Source: Molossus alvarezi (Eukaryota > Chordata > Mammalia > Chiroptera > Molossidae). From it: DNA of 64,000 bases. The DNA lies in contig JBAWUJ010000132.1 in NCBI GenBank assembly GCA_037176705.1, positions 1-64,000 of the forward strand. The letters run 5' to 3'. Both the position numbers and the translations under genes were made by a program. The notes under the pieces are model-generated. The model saw only the letters and a program-made list of their open reading frames with translations. It was not told where the DNA came from and ran no database searches. Shown here in pieces: positions 18,487 to 38,772 of this stretch (within the stretch, counting starts at the first letter, position 1; each line of letters opens with the position of its first letter).

Positions 18487-19288
<802 letters not shown>

Positions 19289-19729
19289 TCAACTGGGAGC
19301 AGACATCCCCCCCACCCCTGCTGATCCCAGGAGGCTCTGAGGATGGGTCCCTTCTCCACAGGGTGTCAGTCCTGCAGCGGGGTAACTGAGGGTCTCTGTG
19401 CGGAGGTGGTGGGTGTGTCCATGAGGGACAGGGGCTGAGTCATGTGGGGTTCAGGCTCCTCTGGAGACACTGACTTGGAAGCGCCCTTCCCCTGTCTGGG
19501 CCACAGGGTCCCCACTTGTAAAAGGAGAGATTCATGGCCCAGAGCTTAGATTTTCTTTCAGTTCTGGTTCTGCCCTCCTGAGGGAGGAGGCCGCACAGGG
19601 ACACCCAGCATGTGGTGTGAGGAGTGTCCCCTCTGTAGCAGTGATGATGACGTGCACAGGAAGGGGCAGGCAGGACAAGGCCTGGGGCATCCCGGTCCTT
19701 TCCCTCAGCCCAGGCTCAGCTCAGAGGAG

Positions 19730-19931
19730 AGAGGGCTGGAGTCAGACCTGGTTCAGTTCCCAGCTCTGCTGTTCCTGCGGGGCGGGGGGGTCAGGTGGTC
19801 CCTTCCCTTCCCTGAGTGTTGGGTCATGTCTGTCCATCCCTGGTCTCCTCCTGCTCACAGGCTGCTGTGAGGGGAGAGGGATGAATGACAGACCCGAGCA
19901 GGTGCCTCACATAGTGGGTGCTCATTACATG
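19730..19931 (+). mobile_element. MIR SINE, units 7/8
   Basis: C-interrupted G tract; cccgagcagg tail, the last of the first run of this form. Confidence 0.82.
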
Positions 19932-19985
19932 ACATCATAGGCTTGTTCATGACATTGTAAGGGAGAGAAGGGCTCCCCTGATATT

Positions 19986-20851
19986 TTGGTCCTGCGTAGT
20001 TGGTAGGCCAGTTGATCCAGCGTATTTGGTGTACCAGTTGGTCCTGTGTAGTTAGTAGACCAGTTGGTCCTGCCTAGTAGGTAGACCAGTTGTTCCTCCC
20101 TAGGTGGTAGACCAGTTGGTCCCGAGTAGTTGGTAGACCAGTTGTTCCTGAGTAGTTGGTAGAACAGTTGTTCTTTCCTATCTGGTATACTAGTTGGACC
20201 TGACTAGGTGGTAGATCAGTTGGTCCTGCGTAGGTGGTAGACCAGTTGTCCTGCGTTGTTGGTAGACCAGTTGTTTCTGCCTAGGTGGTATACCAGTTGT
20301 TTCTGCCTAGGTGGTATACCAGTTGTTCCTGACTAGGTGGTAGACCAGTTGTTTCTGCCTAGGTGGTAGACCAGTTGGTCCTGCCTAGTTGGTAGACCAG
20401 TTGGTCCTGCCTTTTAGGTAGACTTGTTGGTCCTGCGTATTTCATAGACTAGTTGGTCCCGCGTATTAGGTAGACCAGTTGCTCCTATGTACTAGGTAGA
20501 CCAGTTGGTCCTCCATTTGTAGGTATCCCAATTGGTCCTGCATATTAGGTAAACCAGTTGCTCCTATGTTGTAGGTAGACCAGTTGGTCCTCCATTTGTA
20601 GGTAGACCAGTTGGTCCTTCATTTGTTGGTAGACCAGTTGGTCCTGCCTTTTAGGTAGACTAGTCGGTCCTGCGTAGTTGGTAGACCAGTTGATCCTGCG
20701 TAGTAGGTAGACCAGTTGGTCCTATGTATTAGGTAGACCAATTGGTCCTCCATTTGTAGATAGACAAGTTGCCTTTGAGGTAGACTAGTTGGTCCCGTGT
20801 AGTTGGTAGACAAGTTCGTCCTGTGTAGTAGGTAGACCCGTTGGTCCTCCA
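19986..20851. repeat. 26-bp minisatellite, unit 8 (alpha)
   Basis: 866 bp, alpha arrangement, but with ggtagaccag in place of the ggtacaccag of units 1 and 3. Confidence 0.95.
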
Positions 20852-21329
20852 ACTGTCACTTGCCTCACTGAACCCTGCAGGCATACTCCAATGTGGGGTG
20901 AATCCTCAGCGCTCTGAAGCCCCTGGGTTCACCCACAATCTATCCCCTGCTCCCAGCCCCTGGGACACAGTCTGTCCTTAGTGTCGGGGGCATGAGACCC
21001 TCTGAGGGAATCAGAAGCATCCGGGGTGGTCTGTGCTCCCTCTGAGCAAACACGCTCCATGACTCAGGAGCTGTGGAGACGGGCCCTCTGGGTGGGGGGC
21101 TGAGGGAACAGAGGGTCCTGAGAAGGAGGACAGAAGAGGGTGAGAGTCTGGGGCTGACCCTGGTGCCTCACCTCACTCAGACTCCTCCATCTGCTCAGAG
21201 CACCCTAGAGTCCCTCCCATGGCCCACGTGGCATCTTCTCCACTGAGGTGAGGGGAAGGGGTACACATGGGTAGGAGGGTCTCTGAGGGGCAGATGTCCT
21301 CTGGGTGACCACCCCTACAGGCCTCCCTA

Positions 21330-22131
<802 letters not shown>

Positions 22132-22572
22132 TCAACTGGGAGCAGACATCCCCCCCACCCCTGCTGATCTCAGGAGGCTCTGAGGATGGGTCCCTTCTCC
22201 ACAGGGTGTCAGTCCTGCAGCGGGGTAACTGAGGGTCTCTGTGCGGAGGTGGTGGGTGTGTCCATGAGGGACAGGGGCTGAGTCATGTGGGGTTCAGGCT
22301 CCTCTGGAGACACTGACTTGGAAGCGCCCTTCCCCTGTCTGGGCCACAGGGTCCCCACTTGTAAAAGGAGAGATTCATGGCCCAGAGCTTAGATTTTCTT
22401 TCTGTTCTGCTTCTGCCCTCCTGAGGGAGGAGGCCGCACAGGGACACCCAGCATGTGGTGTGAGGAGTGTCCCCTCTGTAGCAGTGATGATGACGTGCAC
22501 AGGAAGGGGCAGGCAGGACAAGGCCTGGGGCATCCCGGTCCTTTCCCTCAGCCCAGGCTCAGCTCAGAGGAG

Positions 22573-22774
22573 AGAGGGCTGGAGTCAGACCTGGTTCAGT
22601 TCCCAGCTCTGCTGTTCCTGCGGGGCGGGGGGGTCAGGTGGTCCCTTCCCTTCCCTGAGTGTTGGGTCATGTCTGTCCATCCCTGGTCTCCTCCTGCTCA
22701 CAGGCTGCTGTGAGGGGAGAGGGATGAATGACAGACCCCAGCAGGTGCCTCACATAGTGGGTGCTCATTACATG
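22573..22774 (+). mobile_element. MIR SINE, units 8/9
   Basis: C-interrupted G tract; first ccccagcagg tail. Confidence 0.82.
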
Positions 22775-22828
22775 ACATCATAGGCTTGTTCATGACATTG
22801 TAAGGGAGAGAAGGGCTCCCCTGATATT

Positions 22829-23642
22829 TTGGTCCTGCGTAGTTGGTAGGCCAGTTGATCCAGCGTATTTGGTGTACCAGTTGGTCCTGTGTAGTTAGTA
22901 GACCAGTTGGTCCTGCCTAGTAGGTAGACCAGTTGTTCCTCCCTAGGTGGTAGACCAGTTGGTCCCGAGTAGTTGGTAGACCAGTTGTTCCTGAGTAGTT
23001 GGTAGAACAGTTGTTCTTTCCAATCTGGTATACCAGTTGGACCTGACTAGGTGGTAGATCAGTTGGTCCTGCGTAGGTGGTAGACCAGTTGTCCTGCGTT
23101 GTTGGTAGACCAGTTGTTTCTGCCTAGGTGGTAGACCAGTTGGTCCTGCCTAGGTGGTAGACCAGTTGGTCCTGCCTAGTTGGTAGACCAGTTGGTCCTG
23201 CCTTTTAGGTAGACTTGTTGGTCCTGCGTATTTCATAGGCTAGTTGGTCCCGCGTATTAGGTAGACCAGTTGCTCCTATGTACTAGGTAGACCAGTTGGT
23301 CCTCCATTTGTAGGTATCCCAATTGGTCCTGCATATTAGGTAAACCAGTTGCTCCTATGTTGTAGGTAGACCAGTTGGTCCTCCATTTGTAGGTAGACCA
23401 GTTGGTCCTTCATTTGTTGGTAGACCAGTTGGTCCTGCCTTTTAGGTAGACTAGTCGGTCCTGCGTAGTTGGTAGACCAGTTGATCCTGCGTAGTAGGTA
23501 GACCAGTTGGTCCTATGTATTAGGTAGACCAATTGGTCCTCCATTTGTAGATAGACAAGTTGCCTTTGAGGTAGACTAGTTGGTCCCGTGTAGTTGGTAG
23601 ACAAGTTCGTCCTGTGTAGTAGGTAGACCCGTTGGTCCTCCA
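22829..23642. repeat. 26-bp minisatellite, unit 9 (gamma)
   Basis: 814 bp, two repeats fewer than the common length. A private ttccaatctgg lies near 23018. Confidence 0.95.
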
Positions 23643-24108
23643 ACTGTCACTTGCCTCACTGAACCCTGCAGGCATACTCCAATGTGGGGTGAATCCTCAG
23701 GGCTCTGAAGCCCCTGGGTTCACCCACAATCTATCCCCTGCTCCCAGCCCCTGGGACACAGTCTGTCCTTAGTGTCGGGGGCATGAGACCCTCTGAGGGA
23801 ATCAGAAGCATCCGGGGTGGTCTGTGCTCCCTCTGAGCAAACACGCTCCATGACTCAGCAGCTGTGGAGACGGGCCCTCTGGGTGGGGGGCTGAGGGAAC
23901 AGAGGGTCCTGAGAAGGAGGACAGAAGAGGGTGAGAGTCTGGGGCTGACCCTGGTGCCTCACCTCACTCAGACTCCTCCATCTGCTCAGAGCACCCTAGA
24001 GTCCCTCCCATGGCCCACGTGGCATCTTCTCCACTGAGGTGAGGGGAAGGGGTACACATGGGTAGGAGGGTCTCTGAGGGGCAGATGTCCTCTGGGTGAC
24101 CACCCCTA

Positions 24109-24922
<814 letters not shown>

Positions 24923-25363
24923 TCAACTGGGAGCAGACATCCCCCCCACCCCTGCTGATCCCAGGAGGCTCTGAGGATGGGTCCCTTCTCCACAGGGTGT
25001 CAGTCCTGCAGCGGGGTAACTGAGGGTCTCTGTGCGGAGGTGGTGGGTGTGTCCATGAGGGACAGGGGCTGAGTCATGTGGGGTTCAGGCTCCTCTGGAG
25101 ACACTGACTTGGAAGCGCCCTTCCCCTGTCTGGGCCACAGGGTCCCCACTTGTAAAAGGAGAGATTCCTGGCCCAGAGCTTAGATTTTCTTTCTGTTCTG
25201 CTTCTGCCCTCCTGAGGGAGGAGGCCGCACAGGGACACCCAGCATGTGGTGTGAGGAGTGTCCCCTCTGTAGCAGTGATGATGACGTGCACAGGAAGGGG
25301 CAGGCAGGACAAGGCCTGGAGCATCCCGGTCCTTTCCCTCAGCCCAGGCTCAGCTCAGAGGAG

Positions 25364-25564
25364 AGAGGGCTGGAGTCAGACCTGGTTCAGTTCCCAGCTC
25401 TGCTGTTCCTGCGGGGGGGGGGGTCAGGTGGTCCCTTCCCTTCCCTGAGTGTTGGGTCATGTCTGTCCATCCCTGGTCTCCTCCTGCTCACAGGCTGCTG
25501 TGAGGGGTGAGGGATGAATGACAGACCCCAGCAGGTGCCTCACATAGTGGGTGCTCATTACATG
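25364..25564 (+). mobile_element. MIR SINE, units 9/10
   Basis: Pure tract of 11 G; aggggtgaggg in place of aggggagaggg. Confidence 0.82.
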
Positions 25565-25618
25565 ACATCATAGGCTTGTTCATGACATTGTAAGGGAGAG
25601 AAGGGCTCCCCTGATATT

Positions 25619-26484
25619 TTGGTCCTGCGTAGTTGGTAGGCCAGTTGATCCAGCGTATTTGGTGTACCAGTTGGTCCTGTGTAGTTAGTAGACCAGTTGG
25701 TCCTGCCTAGTAGGTAGACCAGTTGTTCCTCCCTAGGTGGTAGACCAGTTGGTCCCGAGTAGTTGGTAGACCAGTTGTTCCTGAGTAGTTGGTAGAACAG
25801 TTGTTCTTTCCTATCTGGTATACCAGTTGGACCTGACTAGGTGGTAGATCAGTTGGTCCTGCGTAGGTGGTAGACCAGTTGTCCTGCGTTGTTGGTAGAC
25901 CAGTTGTTTCTGCCTAGGTGGTATACCAGTTGTTCCTGAGTAGGTGGTAGACCAGTTGTTTCTGCCTAGGTGGTAGACCTGTTGGTTCTGAGTAGTTGGT
26001 AGACCAGTTGGTCCTGCCTAGTTGGTAGACCAGTTGGTCCTGCCTTTTAGGTAGACTTGTTGGTCCTGCGTATTTCATAGGCTATTTGTTCCCGCGTATT
26101 AGGTAGACCAGTTGCTCCTATGTACTAGGTAGACCAGTTGGTCCTCCATTTGTAGGTATCCCAATTGGTCCTGCATATTAGGTAAACCAGTTGCTCCTAT
26201 GTTGTAGGTAGACCAGTTGGTCCTCCATTTGTAGGTAGACCAGTTGGTCCTTCATTTGTTGGTAGACCAGTTGGTCCTGCCTTTTAGGTAGACTAGTCGG
26301 TCCTGCGTAGTTGGTAGACCAGTTGATCCTGCGTAGTAGGTAGACCAGTTGGTCCTATGTATTAGGTAGACCAATTGGTCCTCCATTTGTAGATAGACAA
26401 GTTGCCTTTGAGGTAGACTAGTTGGTCCCGTGTAGTTGGTAGACAAGTTCGTCCTGTGTAGTAGGTAGACCCGTTGGTCCTCCA
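25619..26484. repeat. 26-bp minisatellite, unit 10 (delta)
   Basis: 866 bp; contains gacctgttggttctgagtag and ggctatttgttcccg. Confidence 0.95.
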
Positions 26485-26962
26485 ACTGTCACTTGCCTCA
26501 CTGAACCCTGCAGGCATACTCCAATGTGGGGTGAATCCTCAGCGCTCTGAAGCCCCTGGGTTCACCCACAATCTATCCCCTGCTCCCAGCCCCTGGGACA
26601 CAGTCTGTCCTTAGTGTCGGGGGCATGAGACCCTCTGAGGGAATCAGAAGCATCCGGGGTGGTCTGTGCTCCCTCTGAGCAAACACGCTCCATGACTCAG
26701 CAGCTGTGGAGACGGGCCCTCTGGGTGGGGGGCTGAGGGAACAGAGGGTCCTGAGAAGGAGGACAGAAGAGGGTGGGAGTCTGGGGCTGACCCTGGTGCC
26801 TCACCTCACTCAGACTCCTCCATCTGCTCAGAGCACCCTAGAGTCCCTCCCATGGCCCACGTGGCATCTTCTCCACTGAGGTGAGGGGAAGGGGTACACA
26901 TGGGTAGGAGGGTCTCTGAGGGGCAGATGTCCTCTGGGTGACCACCCCTACAGGCCTCCCTA

Positions 26963-27764
<802 letters not shown>

Positions 27765-28205
27765 TCAACTGGGAGCAGACATCCCCCCCACCCCTGCTGA
27801 TCCCAGGAGGCTCTGAGGATGGGTCCCTTCTCCACAGGGTGTCAGTCCTGCAGCGGGGTAACTGAGGGTCTCTGTGCGGAGGTGGTGGGTGTGTCCATGA
27901 GGGACAGGGGCTGAGTCATGTGGGGTTCAGGCTCCTCTGGAGACACTGACTTGGAAGCGCCCTTCCCCTGTCTGGGCCACAGGGTCCCCACTTGTAAAAG
28001 GAGAGATTCATGGCCCAGAGCTTAGATTTTCTTTCAGTTCTGGTTCTGCCCTCCTGAGGGAGGAGGCCGCACAGGGACACCCAGCATGTGGTGTGAGGAG
28101 TGTCCCCTCTGTAGCAGTGATGATGACGTGCACAGGAAGGGGCAGGCAGGACAAGGCCTGGGGCATCCCGGTCCTTTCCCTCAGCCCAGGCTCAGCTCAG
28201 AGGAG

Positions 28206-28407
28206 AGAGGGCTGGAGTCAGACCTGGTTCAGTTCCCAGCTCTGCTGTTCCTGCGGGGCGGGGGGGTCAGGTGGTCCCTTCCCTTCCCTGAGTGTTGGGT
28301 CATGTCTGTCCATCCCTGGTCTCCTCCTGCTCACAGGCTGCTGTGAGGGGAGAGGGATGAATGACAGACCCCAGCAGGTGCCTCACATAGTGGGTGCTCA
28401 TTACATG
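28206..28407 (+). mobile_element. MIR SINE, units 10/11
   Basis: C-interrupted G tract; ccccagcagg tail. Confidence 0.82.
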
Positions 28408-28461
28408 ACATCATAGGCTTGTTCATGACATTGTAAGGGAGAGAAGGGCTCCCCTGATATT

Positions 28462-29627
<1,166 letters not shown>

Positions 29628-30068
29628 TCAACTGGGAGCAGACATCCCCCCCACCCCTGCTGATCTCAGGAGGCTCTGAGGATGGGTCCCTTCTCCACAG
29701 GGTGTCAGTCCTGCAGCGGGGTAACTGAGGGTCTCTGTGCGGAGGTGGTGGGTGTGTCCATGAGGGACAGGGGCTGAGTCATGTGGGGTTCAGGCTCCTC
29801 TGGAGACACTGACTTGGAAGCGCCCTTCCCCTGTCTGGGCCACAGGGTCCCCACTTGTAAAAGGAGAGATTCATGGCCCAGAGCTTAGATTTTCTTTCTG
29901 TTCTGCTTCTGCCCTCCTGAGGGAGGAGGCCGCACAGGGACACCCAGCATGTGGTGTGAGGAGTGTCCCCTCTGTAGCAGTGATGATGACGTGCACAGGA
30001 AGGGGCAGGCAGGACAAGGCCTGGGGCATCCCGGTCCTTTCCCTCAGCCCAGGCTCAGCTCAGAGGAG

Positions 30069-30270
30069 AGAGGGCTGGAGTCAGACCTGGTTCAGTTCCC
30101 AGCTCTGCTGTTCCTGCGGGGCGGGGGGGTCAGGTGGTCCCTTCCCTTCCCTGAGTGTTGGGTCATGTCTGTCCATCCCTGATCTCCTCCTGCTCACAGG
30201 CTGCTGTGAGGGGAGAGGGATGAATGACAGACCCCAGCAGGTGCCTCACATAGTGGGTGCTCATTACATG
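30069..30270 (+). mobile_element. MIR SINE, units 11/12
   Basis: C-interrupted G tract; private cctgatctcc near 30179. Confidence 0.82.
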
Positions 30271-30324
30271 ACATCATAGGCTTGTTCATGACATTGTAAG
30301 GGAGAGAAGGGCTCCCCTGATATT

Positions 30325-31138
30325 TTGGTCCTGCGTAGTTGGTAGGCCAGTTGATCCAGCGTATTTGGTGTACCAGTTGGTCCTGTGTAGTTAGTAGACC
30401 AGTTGGTCCTGCCTAGTAGGTAGACCAGTTGTTCCTCCCTAGGTGGTAGACCAGTTGGTCCCGAGTAGTTGGTAGACCAGTTGTTCCTGAGTAGTTGGTA
30501 GAACAGTTGTTCTTTCCTATCTGGTATACCAGTTGGACCTGACTAGGTGGTAGATCAGTTGGTCCTGCGTAGGTGGTAGACCAGTTGTCCTGCGTTGTTG
30601 GTAGACCAGTTGTTTCTGCCTAGGTGGTAGACCAGTTGGTCCTGCCTAGGTGGTAGACCAGTTGGTCCTGCCTAGTTGGTAGACCAGTTGGTCCTGCCTT
30701 TTAGGTAGACTTGTTGGTCCTGCGTATTTCATAGGCTAGTTGGTCCCGCGTATTAGGTAGACCAGTTGCTCCTATGTACTAGGTAGACCAGTTGGTCCTC
30801 CATTTGTAGGTATCCCAATTGGTCCTGCATATTAGGTAAACCAGTTGCTCCTATGTTGTAGGTAGACCAGTTGGTCCTCCATTTGTAGGTAGACCAGTTG
30901 GTCCTTCATTTGTTGGTAGACCAGTTGGTCCTGCCTTTTAGGTAGACTAGTCGGTCCTGCGTAGTTGGTAGACCAGTTGATCCTGCGTAGTAGGTAGACC
31001 AGTTGGTCCTATGTATTAGGTAGACCAATTGGTCCTCCATTTGTAGATAGACAAGTTGCCTTTGAGGTAGACTAGTTGGTCCCGTGTAGTTGGTAGACAA
31101 GTTCGTCCTGTGTAGTAGGTAGACCCGTTGGTCCTCCA
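30325..31138. repeat. 26-bp minisatellite, unit 12 (gamma)
   Basis: 814 bp; same repeat order as unit 9. Confidence 0.95.
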
Positions 31139-31604
31139 ACTGTCACTTGCCTCACTGAACCCTGCAGGCATACTCCAATGTGGGGTGAATCCTCAGGGCT
31201 CTGAAGCCCCTGGGTTCACCCACAATCTATCCCCTGCTCCCAGCCCCTGGGACACAGTCTGTCCTTAGTGTCGGGGGCATGAGACCCTCTGAGGGAATCA
31301 GAAGCATCCGGGGTGGTCTGTGCTCCCTCTGAGCAAACACGCTCCATGACTCAGCAGCTGTGGAGACGGGCCCTCTGGGTGGGGGGCTGAGGGAACAGAG
31401 GGTCCTGAGAAGGAGGACAGAAGAGGGTGAGAGTCTGGGGCTGACCCTGGTGCCTCACCTCACTCAGACTCCTCCATCTGCTCAGAGCACCCTAGAGTCC
31501 CTCCCATGGCCCACGTGGCATCTTCTCCACTGAGGTGAGGGGAAGGGGTACACATGGGTAGGAGGGTCTCTGAGGGGCAGATGTCCTCTGGGTGACCACC
31601 CCTA

Positions 31605-32418
<814 letters not shown>

Positions 32419-32859
32419 TCAACTGGGAGCAGACATACCCCCCACCCCTGCTGATCCCAGGAGGCTCTGAGGATGGGTCCCTTCTCCACAGGGTGTCAGT
32501 CCTGCAGCGGGGTAACTGAGGGTCTCTGTGCGGAGGTGGTGGGTGTGTCCATGAGGGACAGGGGCTGAGTCATGTGGGGTTCAGGCTCCTCTGGAGACAC
32601 TGACTTGGAAGCGCCCTTCCCCTGTCTGGGCCACAGGGTCCCCACTTGTAAAAGGAGAGATTCCTGGCCCAGAGCTTAGATTTTCTTTCTGTTCTGCTTC
32701 TGCCCTCCTGAGGGAGGAGGCCGCACAGGGACACCCAGCATGTGGTGTGAGGAGTGTCCCCTCTGTAGCAGTGATGATGACGTGCACAGGAAGGGGCAGG
32801 CAGGACAAGGCCTGGAGCATCCCGGTCCTTTCCCTCAGCCCAGGCTCAGCTCAGAGGAG

Positions 32860-33059
32860 AGAGGGCTGGAGTCAGACCTGGTTCAGTTCCCAGCTCTGCT
32901 GTTCCTGCGGGGGGGGGGTCAGGTGGTCCCTTCCCTTCCCTGAGTGTTGGGTCATGTCTGTCCATCCCTGGTCTCCTCCTGCTCACAGGCTGCTGTGAGG
33001 GGTGAGGGATGAATGACAGACCCCAGCAGGTGCCTCACATAGTGGGTGCTCATTACATG
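32860..33059 (+). mobile_element. MIR SINE, units 12/13
   Basis: Shortest G tract (10 G, pure); aggggtgaggg as in the 9/10 copy. Confidence 0.82.
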
Positions 33060-33113
33060 ACATCATAGGCTTGTTCATGACATTGTAAGGGAGAGAAGGG
33101 CTCCCCTGATATT

Positions 33114-33979
33114 TTGGTCCTGCGTAGTTGGTAGGCCAGTTGATCCAGCGTATTTGGTGTACCAGTTGGTCCTGTGTAGTTAGTAGACCAGTTGGTCCTG
33201 CCTAGTAGGTAGACCAGTTGTTCCTCCCTAGGTGGTAGACCAGTTGGTCCCGAGTAGTTGGTAGACCAGTTGTTCCTGAGTAGTTGGTAGAACAGTTGTT
33301 CTTTCCTATCTGGTATACCAGTTGGACCTGACTAGGTGGTAGATCAGTTGGTCCTGCGTAGGTGGTAGACCAGTTGTCCTGCGTTGTTGGTAGACCAGTT
33401 GTTTCTGCCTAGGTGGTATACCAGTTGTTCCTGAGTAGGTGGTAGACCAGTTGTTTCTGCCTAGGTGGTAGACCTGTTGGTTCTGAGTAGTTGGTAGACC
33501 AGTTGGTCCTGCCTAGTTGGTAGACCAGTTGGTCCTGCCTTTTAGGTAGACTTGTTGGTCCTGCGTATTTCATAGGCTATTTGTTCCCGCGTATTAGGTA
33601 GACCAGTTGCTCCTATGTACTAGGTAGACCAGTTGGTCCTCCATTTGTAGGTATCCCAATTGGTCCTGCATATTAGGTAAACCAGTTGCTCCTATGTTGT
33701 AGGTAGACCAGTTGGTCCTCCATTTGTAGGTAGACCAGTTGGTCCTTCATTTGTTGGTAGACCAGTTGGTCCTGCCTTTTAGGTAGACTAGTCGGTCCTG
33801 CGTAGTTGGTAGACCAGTTGATCCTGCGTAGTAGGTAGACCAGTTGGTCCTATGTATTAGGTAGACCAATTGGTCCTCCATTTGTAGATAGACAAGTTGC
33901 CTTTGAGGTAGACTAGTTGGTCCCGTGTAGTTGGTAGACAAGTTCGTCCTGTGTAGTAGGTAGACCCGTTGGTCCTCCA
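33114..33979. repeat. 26-bp minisatellite, unit 13 (delta)
   Basis: 866 bp; same repeat order as unit 10. Confidence 0.95.
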
Positions 33980-34457
33980 ACTGTCACTTGCCTCACTGAA
34001 CCCTGCAGGCATACTCCAATGTGGGGTGAATCCTCAGCGCTCTGAAGCCCCTGGGTTCACCCACAATCTATCCCCTGCTCCCAGCCCCTGGGACACAGTC
34101 TGTCCTTAGTGTCGGGGGCATGAGACCCTCTGAGGGAATCAGAAGCATCCGGGGTGGTCTGTGCTCCCTCTGAGCAAACACGCTCCATGACTCAGCAGCT
34201 GTGGAGACGGGCCCTCTGGGTGGGGGGCTGAGGGAACAGAGGGTCCTGAGAAGGAGGACAGAAGAGGGTGGGAGTCTGGGGCTGACCCTGGTGCCTCACC
34301 TCACTCAGACTCCTCCATCTGCTCAGAGCACCCTAGAGTCCCTCCCATGGCCCACGTGGCATCTTCTCCACTGAGGTGAGGGGAAGGGGTACACATGGGT
34401 AGGAGGGTCTCTGAGGGGCAGATGTCCTCTGGGTGACCACCCCTACAGGCCTCCCTA

Positions 34458-35259
<802 letters not shown>

Positions 35260-35700
35260 TCAACTGGGAGCAGACATCCCCCCCACCCCTGCTGATCCCA
35301 GGAGGCTCTGAGGATGGGTCCCTTCTCCACAGGGTGTCAGTCCTGCAGCGGGGTAACTGAGGGTCTCTGTGCGGAGGTGGTGGGTGTGTCCATGAGGGAC
35401 AGGGGCTGAGTCATGTGGGGTTCAGGCTCCTCTGGAGACACTGACTTGGAAGCGCCCTTCCCCTGTCTGGGCCACAGGGTCCCCACTTGTAAAAGGAGAG
35501 ATTCATGGCCCAGAGCTTAGATTTTCTTTCAGTTCTGGTTCTGCCCTCCTGAGGGAGGAGGCCGCACAGGGACACCCAGCATGTGGTGTGAGGAGTGTCC
35601 CCTCTGTAGCAGTGATGATGACGTGCACAGGAAGGGGCAGGCAGGACAAGGCCTGGGGCATCCCGGTCCTTTCCCTCAGCCCAGGCTCAGCTCAGAGGAG

Positions 35701-35901
35701 AGAGGGCTGGAGTCAGACCTGGTTCAGTTCCCAGCTCTGCTGTTCCTGCGGGGGGGGGGGTCAGGTGGTCCCTTCCCTTCCCTGAGTGTTGGGTCATGTC
35801 TGTCCATCCCTGGTCTCCTCCTGCTCACAGGCTGCTGTGAGGGGAGAGGGATGAATGACAGACCCCAGCAGGTGCCTCACATAGTGGGTGCTCATTACAT
35901 G
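35701..35901 (+). mobile_element. MIR SINE, units 13/14
   Basis: Pure tract of 11 G; ccccagcagg tail. Confidence 0.82.
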
Positions 35902-35955
35902 ACATCATAGGCTTGTTCATGACATTGTAAGGGAGAGAAGGGCTCCCCTGATATT

Positions 35956-36795
35956 TTGGTCCTGCGTAGTTGGTAGGCCAGTTGATCCAGCGTATTTGGT
36001 GTACCAGTTGGTCCTGTGTAGTTAGTAGACCAGTTGGTCCTGCCTAGTAGGTAGACCAGTTGTTCCTCCCTAGGTGGTAGACCAGTTGGTCCCGAGTAGT
36101 TGGTAGACCAGTTGTTCTTTCCTATCTGGTATACCAGTTGGACCTGACTAGGTGGTAGATCAGTTGGTCCTGCGTTGGTGGTAGACCAGTTGTCCTGCGT
36201 TGTTGGTAGACCAGTTGTTTCTGCCTAGGTGGTATACCAGTTGTTCCTGAGTAGGTGGTAGACCAGTTGTTTCTGCCTAGGTGGTAGACCAGTTGGTCCT
36301 GCCTAGGTGGTAGACCAGTTGGTCCTGCCTAGTTGGTAGACCAGTTGGTCCTGCCTTTTAGGTAGACTTGTTGGTCCTGCGTATTTCATAGACTAGTTGT
36401 ACCCGCGTATTAGGTAGACCAGTTGCTCCTATGTACTAGGTAGACCAGTTGGTCCTCCATTTGTAGGTATCCCAATTGGTCCTGCATATTAGGTAAACCA
36501 GTTGCTCCTATGTTGTAGGTAGACCAGTTGGTCCTCCATTTGTAGGTAGACCAGTTGGTCCTTCATTTGTTGGTAGACCAGTTGATCCTGCCTTTTAGGT
36601 AGACTAGTCGGTCCTGCGTAGTTGGTAGACCAGTTGATCCTGCGTAGTAGTTAGACCAGTTGGTCCTATGTATTAGGTAGACCAATTGGTCCTCCATTTG
36701 TAGATAGACAAGTTGCCTTTGAGGTAGACTAGTTGGTCCCGTGTAGTTGGTAGACAAGTTCGTCCTGTGTAGTAGGTAGACCCGTTGGTCCTCCA
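35956..36795. repeat. 26-bp minisatellite, unit 14 (beta, minus one copy)
   Basis: 840 bp; the repeat holding ggtagaacagttg is absent near 36117. Confidence 0.95.
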
Positions 36796-37273
36796 ACTGT
36801 CACTTGCCTCACTGAACCCTGCAGGCATACTCCAATGTGGGGTGAATCCTCAGCGCTCTGAAGCCCCTGGGTTCACCCACAATCTATCCCCTGCTCCCAG
36901 CCCCTGGGACACAGTCTGTCCTTAGTGTCGGGGGCATGAGACCCTCTGAGGGAATCAGAAGCATCCGGGGTGGTCTGTGCTCCCTCTGAGCAAACACGCT
37001 CCATGACTCAGCAGCTGTGGAGACGGGCCCTCTGGGTGGGGGGCTGAGGGAACAGAGGGTCCTGAGAAGGAGGACAGAAGAGGGTGGGAGTCTGGGGCTG
37101 ACCCTGGTGCCTCACCTCACTCAGACTCCTCCATCTGCTCAGAGCACCCTAGAGTCCCTCCCATGGCCCACGTGGCATCTTCTCCACTGAGGTGAGGGGA
37201 AGGGGTACACATGGGTAGGAGGGTCTCTGAGGGGCAGATGTCCTCTGGGTGACCACCCCTACAGGCCTCCCTA

Positions 37274-38075
<802 letters not shown>

Positions 38076-38516
38076 TCAACTGGGAGCAGACATCCCCCCC
38101 ACCCCTGCTGATCCCAGGAGGCTCTGAGGATGGGTCCCTTCTCCACAGGGTGTCAGTCCTGCAGCGGGGTAACTGAGGGTCTCTGTGCGGAGGTGGTGGG
38201 TGTGTCCATGAGGGACAGGGGCTGAGTCATGTGGGGTTCAGGCTCCTCTGGAGACACTGACTTGGAAGCGCCCTTCCCCTGTCTGGGCCACAGGGTCCCC
38301 ACTTGTAAAAGGAGAGATTCATGGCCCAGAGCTTAGATTTTCTTTCAGTTCTGGTTCTGCCCTCCTGAGGGAGGAGGCCGCACAGGGACACCCAGCATGT
38401 GGTGTGAGGAGTGTCCCCTCTGTAGCAGTGATGATGACGTGCACAGGAAGGGGCAGGCAGGACAAGGCCTGGGGCATCCCGGTCCTTTCCCTCAGCCCAG
38501 GCTCAGCTCAGAGGAG

Positions 38517-38718
38517 AGAGGGCTGGAGTCAGACCTGGTTCAGTTCCCAGCTCTGCTGTTCCTGCGGGGCGGGGGGGTCAGGTGGTCCCTTCCCTTCCCT
38601 GAGTGTTGGGTCATGTCTGTCCATCCCTGGTCTCCTCCTGCTCACAGGCTGCTGTGAGGGGAGAGGGATGAATGACAGACCCGAGCAGGTGCCTCACATA
38701 GTGGGTGCTCATTACATG
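38517..38718 (+). mobile_element. MIR SINE, units 14/15
   Basis: C-interrupted G tract; cccgagcagg tail. Confidence 0.82.
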
Positions 38719-38772
38719 ACATCATAGGCTTGTTCATGACATTGTAAGGGAGAGAAGGGCTCCCCTGATATT